Shown: piece after piece, positions 33,878 to 42,811 of the stretch
How positions within the stretch are numbered: the stretch's first letter is position 1
How the letters are laid out: each line of letters opens with the position of its first letter
DNA from: Nonomuraea harbinensis
GTDB lineage: Bacteria > Actinomycetota > Actinomycetes > Streptosporangiales > Streptosporangiaceae
NCBI RefSeq assembly: GCF_019396385.1
Contig: NZ_JAHKRN010000044.1
Span: 1 to 64,000, forward strand
Direction of reading: 5' to 3'
DNA: 64,000 nt
Made by a program: the position numbers and the translations under genes
Notes under the pieces: generated by a model
Told to the model about the DNA's origin: nothing
What the model saw: the letters and a program-made list of their open reading frames with translations, nothing else
Databases searched by the model: none

Positions 33878-34719
33878 TTCACCGCTCCGGAGGACAGGTC
33901 TGTCCTCCAGTATCGCTGCATCGTGAGGAAGAGCGCGATCAGCGGGATGATCGACAGCAGCGCGCCGGTCAGGATCAGGTTGTACAGCGCCGGCTGGTTG
34001 GCCCCGGCCGCCAGCAGCGTGTAGAGCCCGACCGTGAGCGGGAACTTGCCGTCGTCGCCCAGCATGATGAACGGCAGCAGGAAGTTGTTCCAGATGGCCA
34101 CGAACTGGAACAGGAAGATGGTGACCATGCCCGGCACCATCAGCGGCAGCGCCACCCGCGACATGAGCGTCCACTCGCCGGCCCCGTCGATCCGCCCGGC
34201 CTCCAGCAGCGAGTCCGGGATGGCGGCGGTCGCGTACACCCGGGCGAGGTAGATGCTGTACGGGGACAGGATCTGCGGCAGCAGCACCGCCCAGTACGTG
34301 TCCGCCATCCCCACCTTCGAGAACAGCAGATACTGCGGGATGGCCAGCACCACGGCCGGCACCAGGATGCCGCCGATCAGCAGGTTGAAGATCAGCGCCC
34401 GGCCCGGGAAGCGGTACTTGGCCAGCGCGTACCCGGAGACCGCGGCGACCACGGTGGCCAGCAGCGAACCGCCGCCCGCGTAGACGAACGTGTTGACCAG
34501 CCACAGCCAGAACACCCCGTCGCGGTAGGCGAGCAGATCGGACACGTTGGAGAGGAAGCCGGTGCCGAAGGCCATGGTCGGCGTGGTGAACAGCTCCCCG
34601 GGCGACTTGGTCGCCGCGATCAGCACCCAGCTCACCGGGAACAGGCAGTAGATCGCGCCGGCCAGCAGCACGGCGGTCGGCAGCAGGCCGGTGGACCGGC
34701 GGGTCGTGACGGCGGTCAT
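33874..34719 (-). CDS. Sugar ABC transporter permease (MalG/GanQ-like)
   Basis: A 281-residue membrane protein with six predicted helices. The ABC-interacting EAA loop reads EAGRIDGAGEWTLMSRVALPLM (about 180-202), and the C-terminus ends QRYWRTDLSSGAVK, as in MalG-type permeases. It overlaps the partner permease by one base and the LacI gene by four. It is the second half of the transmembrane channel for the oligosaccharide importer of this operon. No ATPase gene is in the locus; a shared MsiK-type ATPase elsewhere is usual in actinomycetes. Confidence 0.93.
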   Translation of the reverse strand: MTAVTTRRSTGLLPTAVLLAGAIYCLFPVSWVLIAATKSPGELFTTPTMAFGTGFLSNVSDLLAYRDGVFWLWLVNTFVYAGGGSLLATVVAAVSGYALAKYRFPGRALIFNLLIGGILVPAVVLAIPQYLLFSKVGMADTYWAVLLPQILSPYSIYLARVYATAAIPDSLLEAGRIDGAGEWTLMSRVALPLMVPGMVTIFLFQFVAIWNNFLLPFIMLGDDGKFPLTVGLYTLLAAGANQPALYNLILTGALLSIIPLIALFLTMQRYWRTDLSSGAVK

Positions 34720-35627
34720 CAGCCCTCCCCGAAGGCGCGGTCGCGGACCACGCGCAGAAATCCGAACGCCAGGACGAAGGAGACGGCGGCGATGACGATC
34801 GAGGTGGCCGCCGCCGCGTACAGGTCACCGGTGACGAACGCGTCCCGGTAGACCTTCATCAGCGGGCTCCACGTGGAGCTGATCGTGTTCGTGAACGGCC
34901 GCAGCGTGGTCGGCTCGGTGAACACCTGGATCGTCGCGATGATCGAGAACACGGTGGTCAGGATGATCGCCGGCATCAGCAGCGGGATCTTGATCCGCAG
35001 CGCGATCTGCGTCTCGGTGGCGCCGTCGAGCCGCGCCGCCTCGTAGTAGTCGCGCGGCACCGCCCGCAGCGCCGTGTAGAGCACCAGCATGTTGAAGCCG
35101 GTCCCGCCCCACACCGCCACGTTGGCCATCGAGTACGTGACCGTGGTCGCGCCGAGCAGGTCCACGTCCAGCACCGCCCGGATCGGGCTGAGCGACGGCA
35201 GGTAGAGGAACCCCCACAGCAGCGACGCGGCCACGCCGGGCACCGCGTACGGCAGGAAGATCGCGATCCGGCCGAAGCGGGCCAGCCGCACCCGGGCCGA
35301 GTCCAGGGCCAGCGCGAACACCAGCGCCAGCCCCAGCATCACGACCAGCACGATCGCGCCGTACCCGAGCACCCGCAGCCACCCGGCCCACAACTCGCCG
35401 TCGGTGATCGCGGCGGCGAAGTTGTCGAACCCGGCGAACACCTCGCGGCGCGACCCGCCCCCCAGCCCGAGCCCGGACACCCGGGTCCGGCGCATCGCCA
35501 GGTAGGCGGTGTAACCGATCGGCACCGCCAGGAACAGCACGAACAGCACGATCGCCGGGGTGAGGAACAGGTATGGGGCGAGCAAGGGGCGGCGCGACGC
35601 GCGCCGCCTCTTCGCGGAGTACGTCAT
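34719..35627 (-). CDS. Sugar ABC transporter permease (MalF/GanP-like)
   Basis: A 302-residue membrane protein with a basic N-terminus and six predicted helices. The EAA loop is EAARLDGATETQIALRIKIPLL. The periplasmic segment between helices 1 and 2 and the order before the MalG-like gene identify it as the first permease. It overlaps the binding-protein gene by ATGA. Together with the following permease it forms the pore for galacto-oligosaccharide uptake, a role inferred from the adjacent galactanase and beta-galactosidase. Confidence 0.93.
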   Translation of the reverse strand: MTYSAKRRRASRRPLLAPYLFLTPAIVLFVLFLAVPIGYTAYLAMRRTRVSGLGLGGGSRREVFAGFDNFAAAITDGELWAGWLRVLGYGAIVLVVMLGLALVFALALDSARVRLARFGRIAIFLPYAVPGVAASLLWGFLYLPSLSPIRAVLDVDLLGATTVTYSMANVAVWGGTGFNMLVLYTALRAVPRDYYEAARLDGATETQIALRIKIPLLMPAIILTTVFSIIATIQVFTEPTTLRPFTNTISSTWSPLMKVYRDAFVTGDLYAAAATSIVIAAVSFVLAFGFLRVVRDRAFGEG

Positions 35628-36946
35628 GACGCGAGCGAGAACCCGGACTTGCGCATGTCGGCGACGGTGGCCTCGTGCATCGCCCTGACGGCGCCGGAGA
35701 ACGGGCTGCCGTCCTGCAACGCCTTGTCGAAGCCGTCCCTGAAGGCGTTGTACGTGACGCCGACGTTGGGCCCGAAGGTGAAGCCGCGCGCCCCGGCGGA
35801 GGCCTGGGCGGCCTGCTGCCAGAAGTCCGGCTGGTTGGCGAAGTAGCCGGGCGCCTCGGTGAGCGCCGTCTGCGCCTTGGTGGCCGCCGGATAGATCGCG
35901 GCCTCCTTCACCAGCGCGCCGACCGCCTCCGGGTCGGTGTTGAGCCAGGTGGCGAACCGGGCCGCGGCGGCCCTGTTCGGCGACTTGGCGGCGACCGCCA
36001 CGGACGAGCCGCCCCAGAAGCCGGTGTGGTTCTCGCCGGCGTTCCACTGCGGCATCGGGGCGATCGCCCACTTGCCCTCGGCCTTGGGCGCGTTGCTCTC
36101 CAGCGTGCCCGGCGCCCAGATCGCCGACGGCCAGGTGAGCAGCTTGCCGTCGGCGAGCGCCTTGTTCCACTCGGGGGTGAAGTACGGCGTGTCGTCGATG
36201 GCGCCCTCCTTGACCAGGCCGTCCCAGTAGTCGGCGACCTTCACGGTGGGCGCGTCGGCGATGTCCACCTTCCAGGCCTCGCCGCTGATCGACCACCACT
36301 GGGCGCCCGCCTGCTGGGCGAGGCCGGTGAACGCGCCGGGGTCCTTGCTGGAGAAGGTGCCCAGGTAGACCTTGGGGTCCTTCTTCCGCACGGCGCGGGC
36401 CGCCTCGGCGTACTCGTCCCAGGTCTTCGGGACCTCGATGCCGTACTCGTCGAACAGGTCCTGGCGGTAGAAGAGCATCATCGGGCCGCTGTCCTGCGGG
36501 ACCGCGTACACGCCGTCGGTGCCGAGCGTGACGAGCCCCCACACGCCCTCGCCGAACTCGCCCTTGACCGTCTCGGTCTCGGCCTTGAGGTCGGCCACCG
36601 CCTCGGCCGCCACGAACGACGGCAGGTGCTGGTATTCGGCCTGCACCAGGTCCGGCGGGTTGCCGGCCTTGGCCGCGGTGAGGAACTTGGCGGCGGCGTC
36701 GTCGCCCCCGGCCTGCTTGCTGACCGTCACCTGGATGTCGGGGTGCGCCTTGTTCCACACCTCGACGACCTTGTCCATGTTGGGAGCCCACGTCCAGTAC
36801 GTGAGCTTGACCGGGCCCTGCGGGGCCTGAGACTGCGTCCGCGCCGCCTCCGGAGTGCCGGCGGGCTCGCCGCCGCCACATCCGGACAGGGTCAGGGTGG
36901 CCGCGAGCGCTGCGGCCAAGGCGGCTCCGAGGCGTGTGGCACGCAT
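35624..36946 (-). CDS. Sugar-binding lipoprotein of the ABC transporter (GanS-like)
   Basis: A 440-residue family 1 solute-binding protein. The signal peptide ends in the lipobox L-S-G-C followed by Gly-Gly-Gly, giving a lipid-anchored protein on the outer face of the membrane. The mature part begins KLTYWTWAPNMDKVVEVWNKAHPDI and shows typical binding-protein spacing. GGAGG five bases before the ATG at 36946 fixes the start; earlier in-frame starts have no such site. It heads the operon binding protein-permease-permease-LacI and lies 20 bp downstream of a palindromic operator. Confidence 0.93.
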   Translation of the reverse strand: MRATRLGAALAAALAATLTLSGCGGGEPAGTPEAARTQSQAPQGPVKLTYWTWAPNMDKVVEVWNKAHPDIQVTVSKQAGGDDAAAKFLTAAKAGNPPDLVQAEYQHLPSFVAAEAVADLKAETETVKGEFGEGVWGLVTLGTDGVYAVPQDSGPMMLFYRQDLFDEYGIEVPKTWDEYAEAARAVRKKDPKVYLGTFSSKDPGAFTGLAQQAGAQWWSISGEAWKVDIADAPTVKVADYWDGLVKEGAIDDTPYFTPEWNKALADGKLLTWPSAIWAPGTLESNAPKAEGKWAIAPMPQWNAGENHTGFWGGSSVAVAAKSPNRAAAARFATWLNTDPEAVGALVKEAAIYPAATKAQTALTEAPGYFANQPDFWQQAAQASAGARGFTFGPNVGVTYNAFRDGFDKALQDGSPFSGAVRAMHEATVADMRKSGFSLAS

Positions 36947-36965
36947 GCATACCTCCAGATGTTCT

Positions 36966-36981
36966 CTGTGAACGTGCACAG
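36966..36981. promoter_or_regulatory. LacI-type operator, transporter side
   Basis: CTGTGAACGTGCACAG is a near-palindrome just upstream of the binding-protein gene. Its exact reverse complement occurs at 37069-37084 in front of the divergent GH42 gene. The spacing between sites (103 bp centre to centre) could allow looping. The LacI protein at the end of the transporter operon is the natural ligand. Confidence 0.8.
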
Positions 36982-37068
36982 ACTGGATCAGCCATCAGTG
37001 CGGGGTCAAGGGCCCGTTATGTTCTCGTTAGTCTCCTGGTCGGTTTCCAAGAGCCGTGACGCGCGCTA

Positions 37069-37084
37069 CTGTGCACGTTCACAG
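37069..37084. promoter_or_regulatory. LacI-type operator, beta-galactosidase side
   Basis: CTGTGCACGTTCACAG, the perfect reverse complement of the site at 36966-36981. It ends 20 bp before the GH42 start codon, a distance identical to that on the other side, so both divergent units would be repressed in the same way. Confidence 0.8.
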
Positions 37085-37104
37085 AAGTACGACAAGGGGG
37101 ATGG

Positions 37105-39093
37105 ATGTATCCGGAGCGTCCGGCCGGTATCGCCTACGGCGGGGACTACAACCCCGAGCAGTGGCCGCGCGAGGTGCACGAGGAGGACGTCGCCCTGATG
37201 CGCGAGGCCGGGGTCAACCTGGTGAGCCTCGGCATGTTCTCGTGGGCGCTGATGGAGCCGGAGGAGGGCCGCCACGAGTTCGGCTGGCTGGACGAGATCG
37301 TCGACCGGCTGCACGCCGCCGGCATCGCGGTCGACCTGGCCACGCCCACCGCCGCGCCGCCCGCCTGGTTCACCGCCCGCCACCCGGACACGCTGCCCGT
37401 CGGCCGCGACGGCGTGCGGATCGGCTTCGGCGGCAGGCAGAACGCCTGCTCCAGCGCGCCCGCCTTCCGCGAGGCCACCGCCCGCCTGGTGCGCGCGCTC
37501 GCCACCCACTACCGCGGCCATCCCGCCGTGGTCATGTGGCACGTGCACAACGAGTACGGGGCGCCGCTGGGCGAGTGCTACTGCGAGCACAGCGTCGCCG
37601 CCTGGCGCGACTGGCTGCGCCACACCTACCGTGACCTGGCCGAGCTCAACGACGCCTGGGGCACCGCGTTCTGGGGGCAGCGCTACACCGACTGGGCGCA
37701 GATCGACGCCCCCCGCCACAACCACACCGCCGTCAACCCGGCCCAGCGGCTCGACTTCGCCCGCTTCAGCGACGGCCAGCACCGCGAGCACTACGCGCTG
37801 CAGCGCGACATCCTGCGCGAGATCACCCCCGGCGTGCCGGTGACGACCAACTTCGCCGGCACCGTGAACTGCAAGTCGACCGACCTGTGGCAGTGGGCGC
37901 GCGAGCTCGACGTGGTCGCCAACGACCACTACCTGAAGGCCGAGCAGCCGGACAACCACATCGACCTGGCCATGTCCGCCGACCTGGCGCGCTCGGTGGC
38001 CGGGGGAGAGCCGTGGATGCTCATGGAGCACTCGGCCGGCGCGGTCAACTGGCAGCCGCGCAACCTCGCCAAGCGGCCCGGCGAGATGCGCCGCAACAGC
38101 CTCGCGCACGTCGCCCGCGGCTCCGACAGCGTGCTGTTCTTCCAGTTCCGCGCCTCGCGGTTCGGCGCGGAGAAGTTCCACTCCGCGATGGTGCCGCACG
38201 CCGGCGCCGGCTCCACGCAGTGGCGCGAGATCGTCGAGCTCGGCGCCGACCTGCGCAGGCTCGCAGGCGTGCGGGGCAGCCGGGTGCGCGCCGACGTCGC
38301 CCTGGTGTGGGACTGGGAGTCGTACTGGGCGCTGGAGCTCGACTGGCGGCCGTCGGTGGACCTGCGGTTCCGTGAGCGGGCCGACGCCTTCTACGAGGCG
38401 CTCTGGCGGGAGCACGTCACCATCGACTTCGTCCACCCGTCCGCCGACATGTCGCGTTATCGGGTGGTGGTCGCGCCGAGCGCGTACCTGCTCACCGACG
38501 CCTCCGCCAAGAACCTGCACCGGTACGTGGAAGCAGGCGGAAACCTGCTCGTCTCGTACTTCTCCGGCATCGTCGACGAGCACGACACCATCCACCCCGG
38601 CGCCTACCCGGGCGCGCTGCGCGAGGTGCTCGGCCTGTCGATCGAGGAGTTCCACCCGCTGCGCGAGCACGAGACCGTCGCCGTCACCGGCGGGCTCGAC
38701 GGACGGATCTGGTCCGAGCGGATCCACCCGGCCGGGGCCGTCGCCGAGCGCGCGTTCGCCTCCGGGCCGGACGCCGGGCATCCCGCGCTCACCCGCCACG
38801 ACCTCGGCGCGGGCACCGCCTGGTACCTGGCCACCGCCCCCGTCACCGGCCTGCGCGAGCTGCTGGCCGGGGTGCTCGACCGCGCCGGCGTGAGCCGCCC
38901 GCGCGGCCTGCCCGACACGCTGGAACTGGTCCGGCGCGGCCACCACCTGTTCCTCATCAACCACGGCGACGAGCCGGTGACGGTCGAGGGGGTGACCGGC
39001 ACGGGCGTGTTCGACGGGGCGCACCACGACGGGCCGGTGACCGTCGCGGCCGGCGCCGTGACGGTCGTCGAGGAGCAATCCCCCCACCCCTAG
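37105..39093 (+). CDS. GH42 beta-galactosidase (galactan utilisation)
   Basis: A 662-residue cytoplasmic beta-galactosidase. GDYNPEQWP opens the TIM barrel, WHVHNEYG carries the acid/base Glu150, WMLMEHSAGAVNW the nucleophile Glu308, and GECYCEHS forms part of the zinc-binding cysteine cluster. A trimerisation domain with SYFSGIVDEHD and a small C-terminal beta domain follow. No signal peptide, so it works on imported galacto-oligosaccharides. The divergent operon encodes the importer and a LacI regulator, and the next gene is a secreted endo-galactanase. AAGGGGG precedes the ATG. The locus corresponds to the ganSPQ-ganA-ganB set of Bacillus. Confidence 0.95.
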   Translation: MYPERPAGIAYGGDYNPEQWPREVHEEDVALMREAGVNLVSLGMFSWALMEPEEGRHEFGWLDEIVDRLHAAGIAVDLATPTAAPPAWFTARHPDTLPVGRDGVRIGFGGRQNACSSAPAFREATARLVRALATHYRGHPAVVMWHVHNEYGAPLGECYCEHSVAAWRDWLRHTYRDLAELNDAWGTAFWGQRYTDWAQIDAPRHNHTAVNPAQRLDFARFSDGQHREHYALQRDILREITPGVPVTTNFAGTVNCKSTDLWQWARELDVVANDHYLKAEQPDNHIDLAMSADLARSVAGGEPWMLMEHSAGAVNWQPRNLAKRPGEMRRNSLAHVARGSDSVLFFQFRASRFGAEKFHSAMVPHAGAGSTQWREIVELGADLRRLAGVRGSRVRADVALVWDWESYWALELDWRPSVDLRFRERADAFYEALWREHVTIDFVHPSADMSRYRVVVAPSAYLLTDASAKNLHRYVEAGGNLLVSYFSGIVDEHDTIHPGAYPGALREVLGLSIEEFHPLREHETVAVTGGLDGRIWSERIHPAGAVAERAFASGPDAGHPALTRHDLGAGTAWYLATAPVTGLRELLAGVLDRAGVSRPRGLPDTLELVRRGHHLFLINHGDEPVTVEGVTGTGVFDGAHHDGPVTVAAGAVTVVEEQSPHP

Positions 39094-39105
39094 GAGAGCA
39101 CTCCC

Positions 39106-40206
39106 ATGAGACGGTTACTGATCGCTCTGCTCTGCCTCGCCACCCTGGCCGCGGCGGCTCCCGCCGCCCAGGCCGAACGGCGGCTGCCCATCCGCGGCGC
39201 CGACGTCTCCAGCCTCGCCAAGTCCGAGGCGCTCGGCGGCGTCTACCGCCACGCCGACGGCCGCCGCGACGACGCGCTCCGCATCCTGGCCCAGGCCGGG
39301 CTCACCCACATCAGGCTCAAGGTCTGGGTGGATCCGGCCGACGGCTACAACACCAAGACCCAGGTCCTGGCCGTCGCCAAGCGGGCCAAGAAGGCCGGGC
39401 TCCGGCTGCTGGTCGACTTCCACTACTCCGACACCTGGGCCGACCCCGGCAAGCAGTTCAAGCCCGCCGCCTGGGCGAACCTGCCCTTCGACGAGCTGGT
39501 CCGGGCCGTGTACGCGCACACCTTCGACGTGCTGGACGCGCTGCGCCGCCAGGGCACCCCGGCCGACCTGGTCCAGGTCGGCAACGAGATCAACGGCGGC
39601 CTGCTGTGGCCCGACGGGAGCAACCAGAACTGGGCGAACACCGCCCGGCTGCTCAACGCCGGACACGACGCGGTCAAGGACGTCTCCCGCCGCACCGACG
39701 TGGTGCTCCACCTGGCCAACGGCGGCGACAACGGCCTGTACCGGTGGTGGTTCGACAACGCCGCCGCCCACGGCATCCGCTACGACGTGATCGGCCTGTC
39801 GTACTACCCGTACTGGCACGGCACCCTGGAGGCCTTCCAGGCCAACATCGACGACGTCGCCACCCGCTACCGCAAGCCCGTGGCCGTCGTGGAGACCGGC
39901 TACCCGTTCACCACCGCCGACGACGACGGCTGGGAGAACCTCATCCTGTCGCCCGAGCCGTACCCCGGCTACCAGGCCACCCCCGCCGGGCAGGCCGCCC
40001 TGCTGAGCAAGGTCTCCGACATCGTACGGAACGTCCCCGACCGGCTCGGCCTGGGCGTCTTCGCCTGGGAGGCCACCTGGACCGGCGTGCCGGGCAACGG
40101 CTGGGACCCCGCCGACCCGGCCACCGGCAACGCCTGGGAGAACCAGGCCCTGTTCGGCTTCGACGACCGCGCCCTGCCCGCCATGCGGGCGCTCGGCCGC
40201 GGCTAG
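39106..40206 (+). CDS. GH53 arabinogalactan endo-beta-1,4-galactanase
   Basis: A 366-residue secreted endo-galactanase. A signal peptide (about 1-23, ending AAQA-ER) is followed by the GH53 barrel: RGADVSSL, IRLKVWVDPADGYN, VDFHYSDTWADPGKQ, then LVQVGNEINGGLLWP with acid/base Glu161 and VAVVETGYP with nucleophile Glu263. It cuts type I galactan outside the cell; the ABC transporter and GH42 enzyme handle the products. It lies 12 bp after the GH42 gene with its own GGAGAG site. Its stop shares a CTAG with the convergent acetate kinase. Confidence 0.96.
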   Translation: MRRLLIALLCLATLAAAAPAAQAERRLPIRGADVSSLAKSEALGGVYRHADGRRDDALRILAQAGLTHIRLKVWVDPADGYNTKTQVLAVAKRAKKAGLRLLVDFHYSDTWADPGKQFKPAAWANLPFDELVRAVYAHTFDVLDALRRQGTPADLVQVGNEINGGLLWPDGSNQNWANTARLLNAGHDAVKDVSRRTDVVLHLANGGDNGLYRWWFDNAAAHGIRYDVIGLSYYPYWHGTLEAFQANIDDVATRYRKPVAVVETGYPFTTADDDGWENLILSPEPYPGYQATPAGQAALLSKVSDIVRNVPDRLGLGVFAWEATWTGVPGNGWDPADPATGNAWENQALFGFDDRALPAMRALGRG

Positions 40207-41345
40207 ACCTCGATCTCGGGCCCGTACAGCTCGCGCAGGCACTCGCGGGCCAGCTGGAGCTCCTCGTGCGGTTCGACGACGAGCACCGGCACCGCGGTGC
40301 CCGCCGGGCTGATCAGGCCGTCGTCGGCGCGGTTGCCGCCCACCGGCGGCTCGACCCCGAGCAGGCGCAGGCGGCGGCAGACCGCCTCGCGCACCTCGGG
40401 CTGGTCCCAGCCGATCTCCCCGGTGAACACCAGCGCGTCGACGCGGCCCAGCGACGTCGCCGCGGCCGCGATCTCCCGGCTCACCCGGTGGCAGAACACC
40501 CGCAGGGCCAGCGCCGCCTCCTCGTCGCCGTCGCGTTCGGCGGCGACGAGGTCGCGGGTGTCGCCCGAGCGGCCGCCGGACAGGCCGAGCAGCCCCGACT
40601 CGCGCTCCAGCCCGTGGCGCAGCTCGTCCGCGCTCAGCCGGCCGTCGAGCAGCCACATCAGCATGCCCGGGTCGAGGCTGCCGGAGCGCCTGCTCATCGG
40701 CAGCCCGTCGAGCGGGGTGAATCCCATCGAGGTGTCCAGGCTGCGCCCGCCCGACACCGCGCACACCGACGCGCCGCCGCCCAGGTGGGCGAGCACCAGG
40801 TCCAGCTCCGCGACCGGACGGCCGAGCAGTTCGGCCGCCCGGTCGGTCGCCCACGCGTACGACAGGCCGTGGAAGCCGTAGCGGCGCAGCCCGTACCTCT
40901 CCCGCCACGCCTTGGGCAGGGCGTAGACCGCGGCCGCGTCGGGCAGCCCGGCGTGGAAGGCGGTGTCGGGGCAGAGCACGTGCGGCACCGCGGGCAGCAG
41001 CTCGCGGGCCGCGTCCAGCAGGTCCAGCGCCGGCGGCAGGTGCAGCGGCGCCAGGTCGGTGATCCGGCGCAGCGCGGCCGCCAGGTGGTCGTCGGCCACC
41101 GCCGGCGCGGTCACCAGCTCGCCGCCGTGCACCAGCCGGTGCGCCACCGCGCCCACGTCCCGGTCGAGGTGGCGGCCCAGGAACTCCGACACCTCCGACC
41201 GCGCGGACCCCGGCTCCACCGCCCGCTGGGAACGCGCGCCGTCGACGACCACGCCGCCGTCGACGAGGTCGAGGCGGAGGCTCGACGAGCCGGCGTTGAC
41301 CGTCAGCACCGCCGCTTCCGCCCAGCTCTGTCCCTGATCCAGCAT
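40203..41345 (-). CDS. ackA: Acetate kinase
   Basis: A 380-residue ASKHA-fold kinase. LTVNAGSSSLR at the N-terminus, HRLVHGG, YGFHGLSY, LVLAHLGGGASVCAV, LDTSMGFTPLDGLPMSRRSG and FTGEIGWDQPEVR are all acetate kinase signatures. It interconverts acetyl phosphate and ATP with acetate and ADP. No phosphotransacetylase or phosphoketolase gene is next to it, so the metabolic partner must be elsewhere. It is slightly shorter than the usual ~400 residues but all motifs are present. It is convergent with the galactanase and shares its stop palindrome. Confidence 0.94.
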   Translation of the reverse strand: MLDQGQSWAEAAVLTVNAGSSSLRLDLVDGGVVVDGARSQRAVEPGSARSEVSEFLGRHLDRDVGAVAHRLVHGGELVTAPAVADDHLAAALRRITDLAPLHLPPALDLLDAARELLPAVPHVLCPDTAFHAGLPDAAAVYALPKAWRERYGLRRYGFHGLSYAWATDRAAELLGRPVAELDLVLAHLGGGASVCAVSGGRSLDTSMGFTPLDGLPMSRRSGSLDPGMLMWLLDGRLSADELRHGLERESGLLGLSGGRSGDTRDLVAAERDGDEEAALALRVFCHRVSREIAAAATSLGRVDALVFTGEIGWDQPEVREAVCRRLRLLGVEPPVGGNRADDGLISPAGTAVPVLVVEPHEELQLARECLRELYGPEIEV

Positions 41346-41424
41346 GCCTGACGCCTACCCGGCGCCGCCTGGGCGACACCACGGTGTCTAGGACATCCGC
41401 CGCCCCTGACGGAGGATGGTGCCT

Positions 41425-42219
41425 ATGATCGGATTCGGCTACGCCCGCACCCCTTTAGGACAGATCCACTACGCCGAGTGCGGCACCGGCGAGCCGGTGC
41501 TGCTGCTGCACCAGACGCCCCGCTCCTGGGACGAGTACCGCGAGGTGCTGCCGCTGCTCGGGGCGGGCCACCGGGCGATCGCGATGGACACGCTCGGCTT
41601 CGGCGCCTCCGCGCCGCCGGCCGAGCACACGATCGAGGCGTACGCGGACGGAGTGCTGGCCTTCATGGACGCGCTCGGCCTGGAGACGGCCGCGGTCGCC
41701 GGGCACCACACGGGCGGGGTGATCGCCGTGGAGGTGGCGGCCCGCGCGCCTGAACGGGTCAGCAGGCTGGTGCTGTCGTCCACGCCGCTGGTGGACGCCG
41801 AGGCGCGCCGGCGGCGCGAAGGCCGGCCGCAGGTGGACCACGTGACCGAACGGGAGGACGGCTCCCACCTGGTCGAGCTGTGGGCGGGCCGGGCCGGCTT
41901 CTACCCGCCGGGCCGCCCCGACCTGCTGGCCCGCTTCGTCCGCGACGCGCTGGCCGCCCGGCCCGGCCTGACCGGCGGGCACCGCGCCGTCGCCGCCTAC
42001 CGGATGGAGGACCGGCTCGGCCTGATCCGCTGCCCGGTCCTGTGCGTGGGCGCCGCCGACGACCCCTTCGCCTTCCCCGAGCTGCGCCCGCTGGCCGACC
42101 GGCTGGGGGCGCCGGCCGCGGTCATCGCCGGCGGCATGGTGCCGCTGGAGTACCAGGCCGCCGAGTTCGCCCGCGTGGTCGGAACGTTCCTGGCGGGCGG
42201 GGAGTTTGCGACTCCTTGA
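41425..42219 (+). CDS. Alpha/beta hydrolase with His at the nucleophile position
   Basis: A 264-residue alpha/beta-fold protein. LLLHQTPRSWDEY forms the oxyanion region and MDTLGFGASAPP the typical second strand. The nucleophile elbow reads GHHTGG, so His replaces Ser/Asp/Cys. CVGAADDPFAFP supplies the acid position; the C-terminal GGMVPLEYQ lacks the expected catalytic His. The ATG at 41425 is chosen since GGAGG is eight to nine bases upstream; an ATG at 41416 would abut that site. The protein may be non-hydrolytic or use altered chemistry. It is close to the membrane-protein gene downstream (58 bp). Confidence 0.82.
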   Translation: MIGFGYARTPLGQIHYAECGTGEPVLLLHQTPRSWDEYREVLPLLGAGHRAIAMDTLGFGASAPPAEHTIEAYADGVLAFMDALGLETAAVAGHHTGGVIAVEVAARAPERVSRLVLSSTPLVDAEARRRREGRPQVDHVTEREDGSHLVELWAGRAGFYPPGRPDLLARFVRDALAARPGLTGGHRAVAAYRMEDRLGLIRCPVLCVGAADDPFAFPELRPLADRLGAPAAVIAGGMVPLEYQAAEFARVVGTFLAGGEFATP

Positions 42220-42277
42220 CGTTGGCAGTACCCCCTTGACTTTCGAGATGTATCGGAACAGGTGGGAGGCGGTATTC

Positions 42278-42811
42278 ATGCAACAGGTGCCGGAACAGGA
42301 GAAGGAGACCCGGCAGGAACGCGCCGATCGCAACTTCGTCGAGTTACTGCAGGGCGCCCGCGTCGCGGTGACCGGTGTCCAGGTGCTGTTCGCCTTCCTG
42401 CTGACCGTGCCGTTCTCGCAGGGCTTCGAGCGGCTGAGCGCGTTCGACCGGTGGTTGTTCTTCGTGGCGCTGGTGTCGGCGGCGTGCGCCTCGATCTGTT
42501 ACATCGCCCCGGCCAACCAGCACCGGGTGCTGTTCCGCCAGGGCCTGAAGGAGAAGCTGGTCCGCCGCTCCAACCACTACGGCCTCGCGGGCGCCCTCGC
42601 GCTGGCCCTGTCGATGACGTCCGCGACGATGCTGGTGGTCGACTTCCTGTTCCACTCCACGCTGGCGTGGGTCACCGCGGGCGGGGTGGCGGCGCTGGCC
42701 GCCTGGGCGTGGTTCGGCCAGCCGGCGCTCGACCGGTCCGCCCGCCCCGACGACACCGCGCCGGACGAGAGCGACGGCCGCCGCTCAGGAGGAGCCGCCG
42801 CCGGCGTCTGA
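42278..42811 (+). CDS. DUF6328-type four-helix membrane protein
   Basis: A 177-residue protein. It has a charged N-terminus (EQEKETRQERADRNFVELLQGARVAVTGVQVLFAFLL) and four predicted membrane helices, with the loop CYIAPANQHRVLFRQGLKEKLVRRSNHYGL between the pairs. This is the layout of the actinobacterial DUF6328 family; function unknown. GGGAGG lies before the ATG at 42278. Its 3' end overlaps the convergent antiporter gene mrpG by 27 bp. Confidence 0.8.
   Translation: MQQVPEQEKETRQERADRNFVELLQGARVAVTGVQVLFAFLLTVPFSQGFERLSAFDRWLFFVALVSAACASICYIAPANQHRVLFRQGLKEKLVRRSNHYGLAGALALALSMTSATMLVVDFLFHSTLAWVTAGGVAALAAWAWFGQPALDRSARPDDTAPDESDGRRSGGAAAGV

Noticed and set aside
34719..36995. Long frame joining an N-terminal stretch to the MalF-like permease
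   Set aside because: The upstream part overlaps the binding-protein gene in another frame and has no features; the permease begins at 35627 with the ATGA overlap.
37066..39087. 673-codon minus-strand frame opposite the GH42 gene
   Set aside because: Antisense shadow of a gene with intact GH42 catalytic motifs; its sequence is Val/Gly/Arg/Ala-rich without domains.
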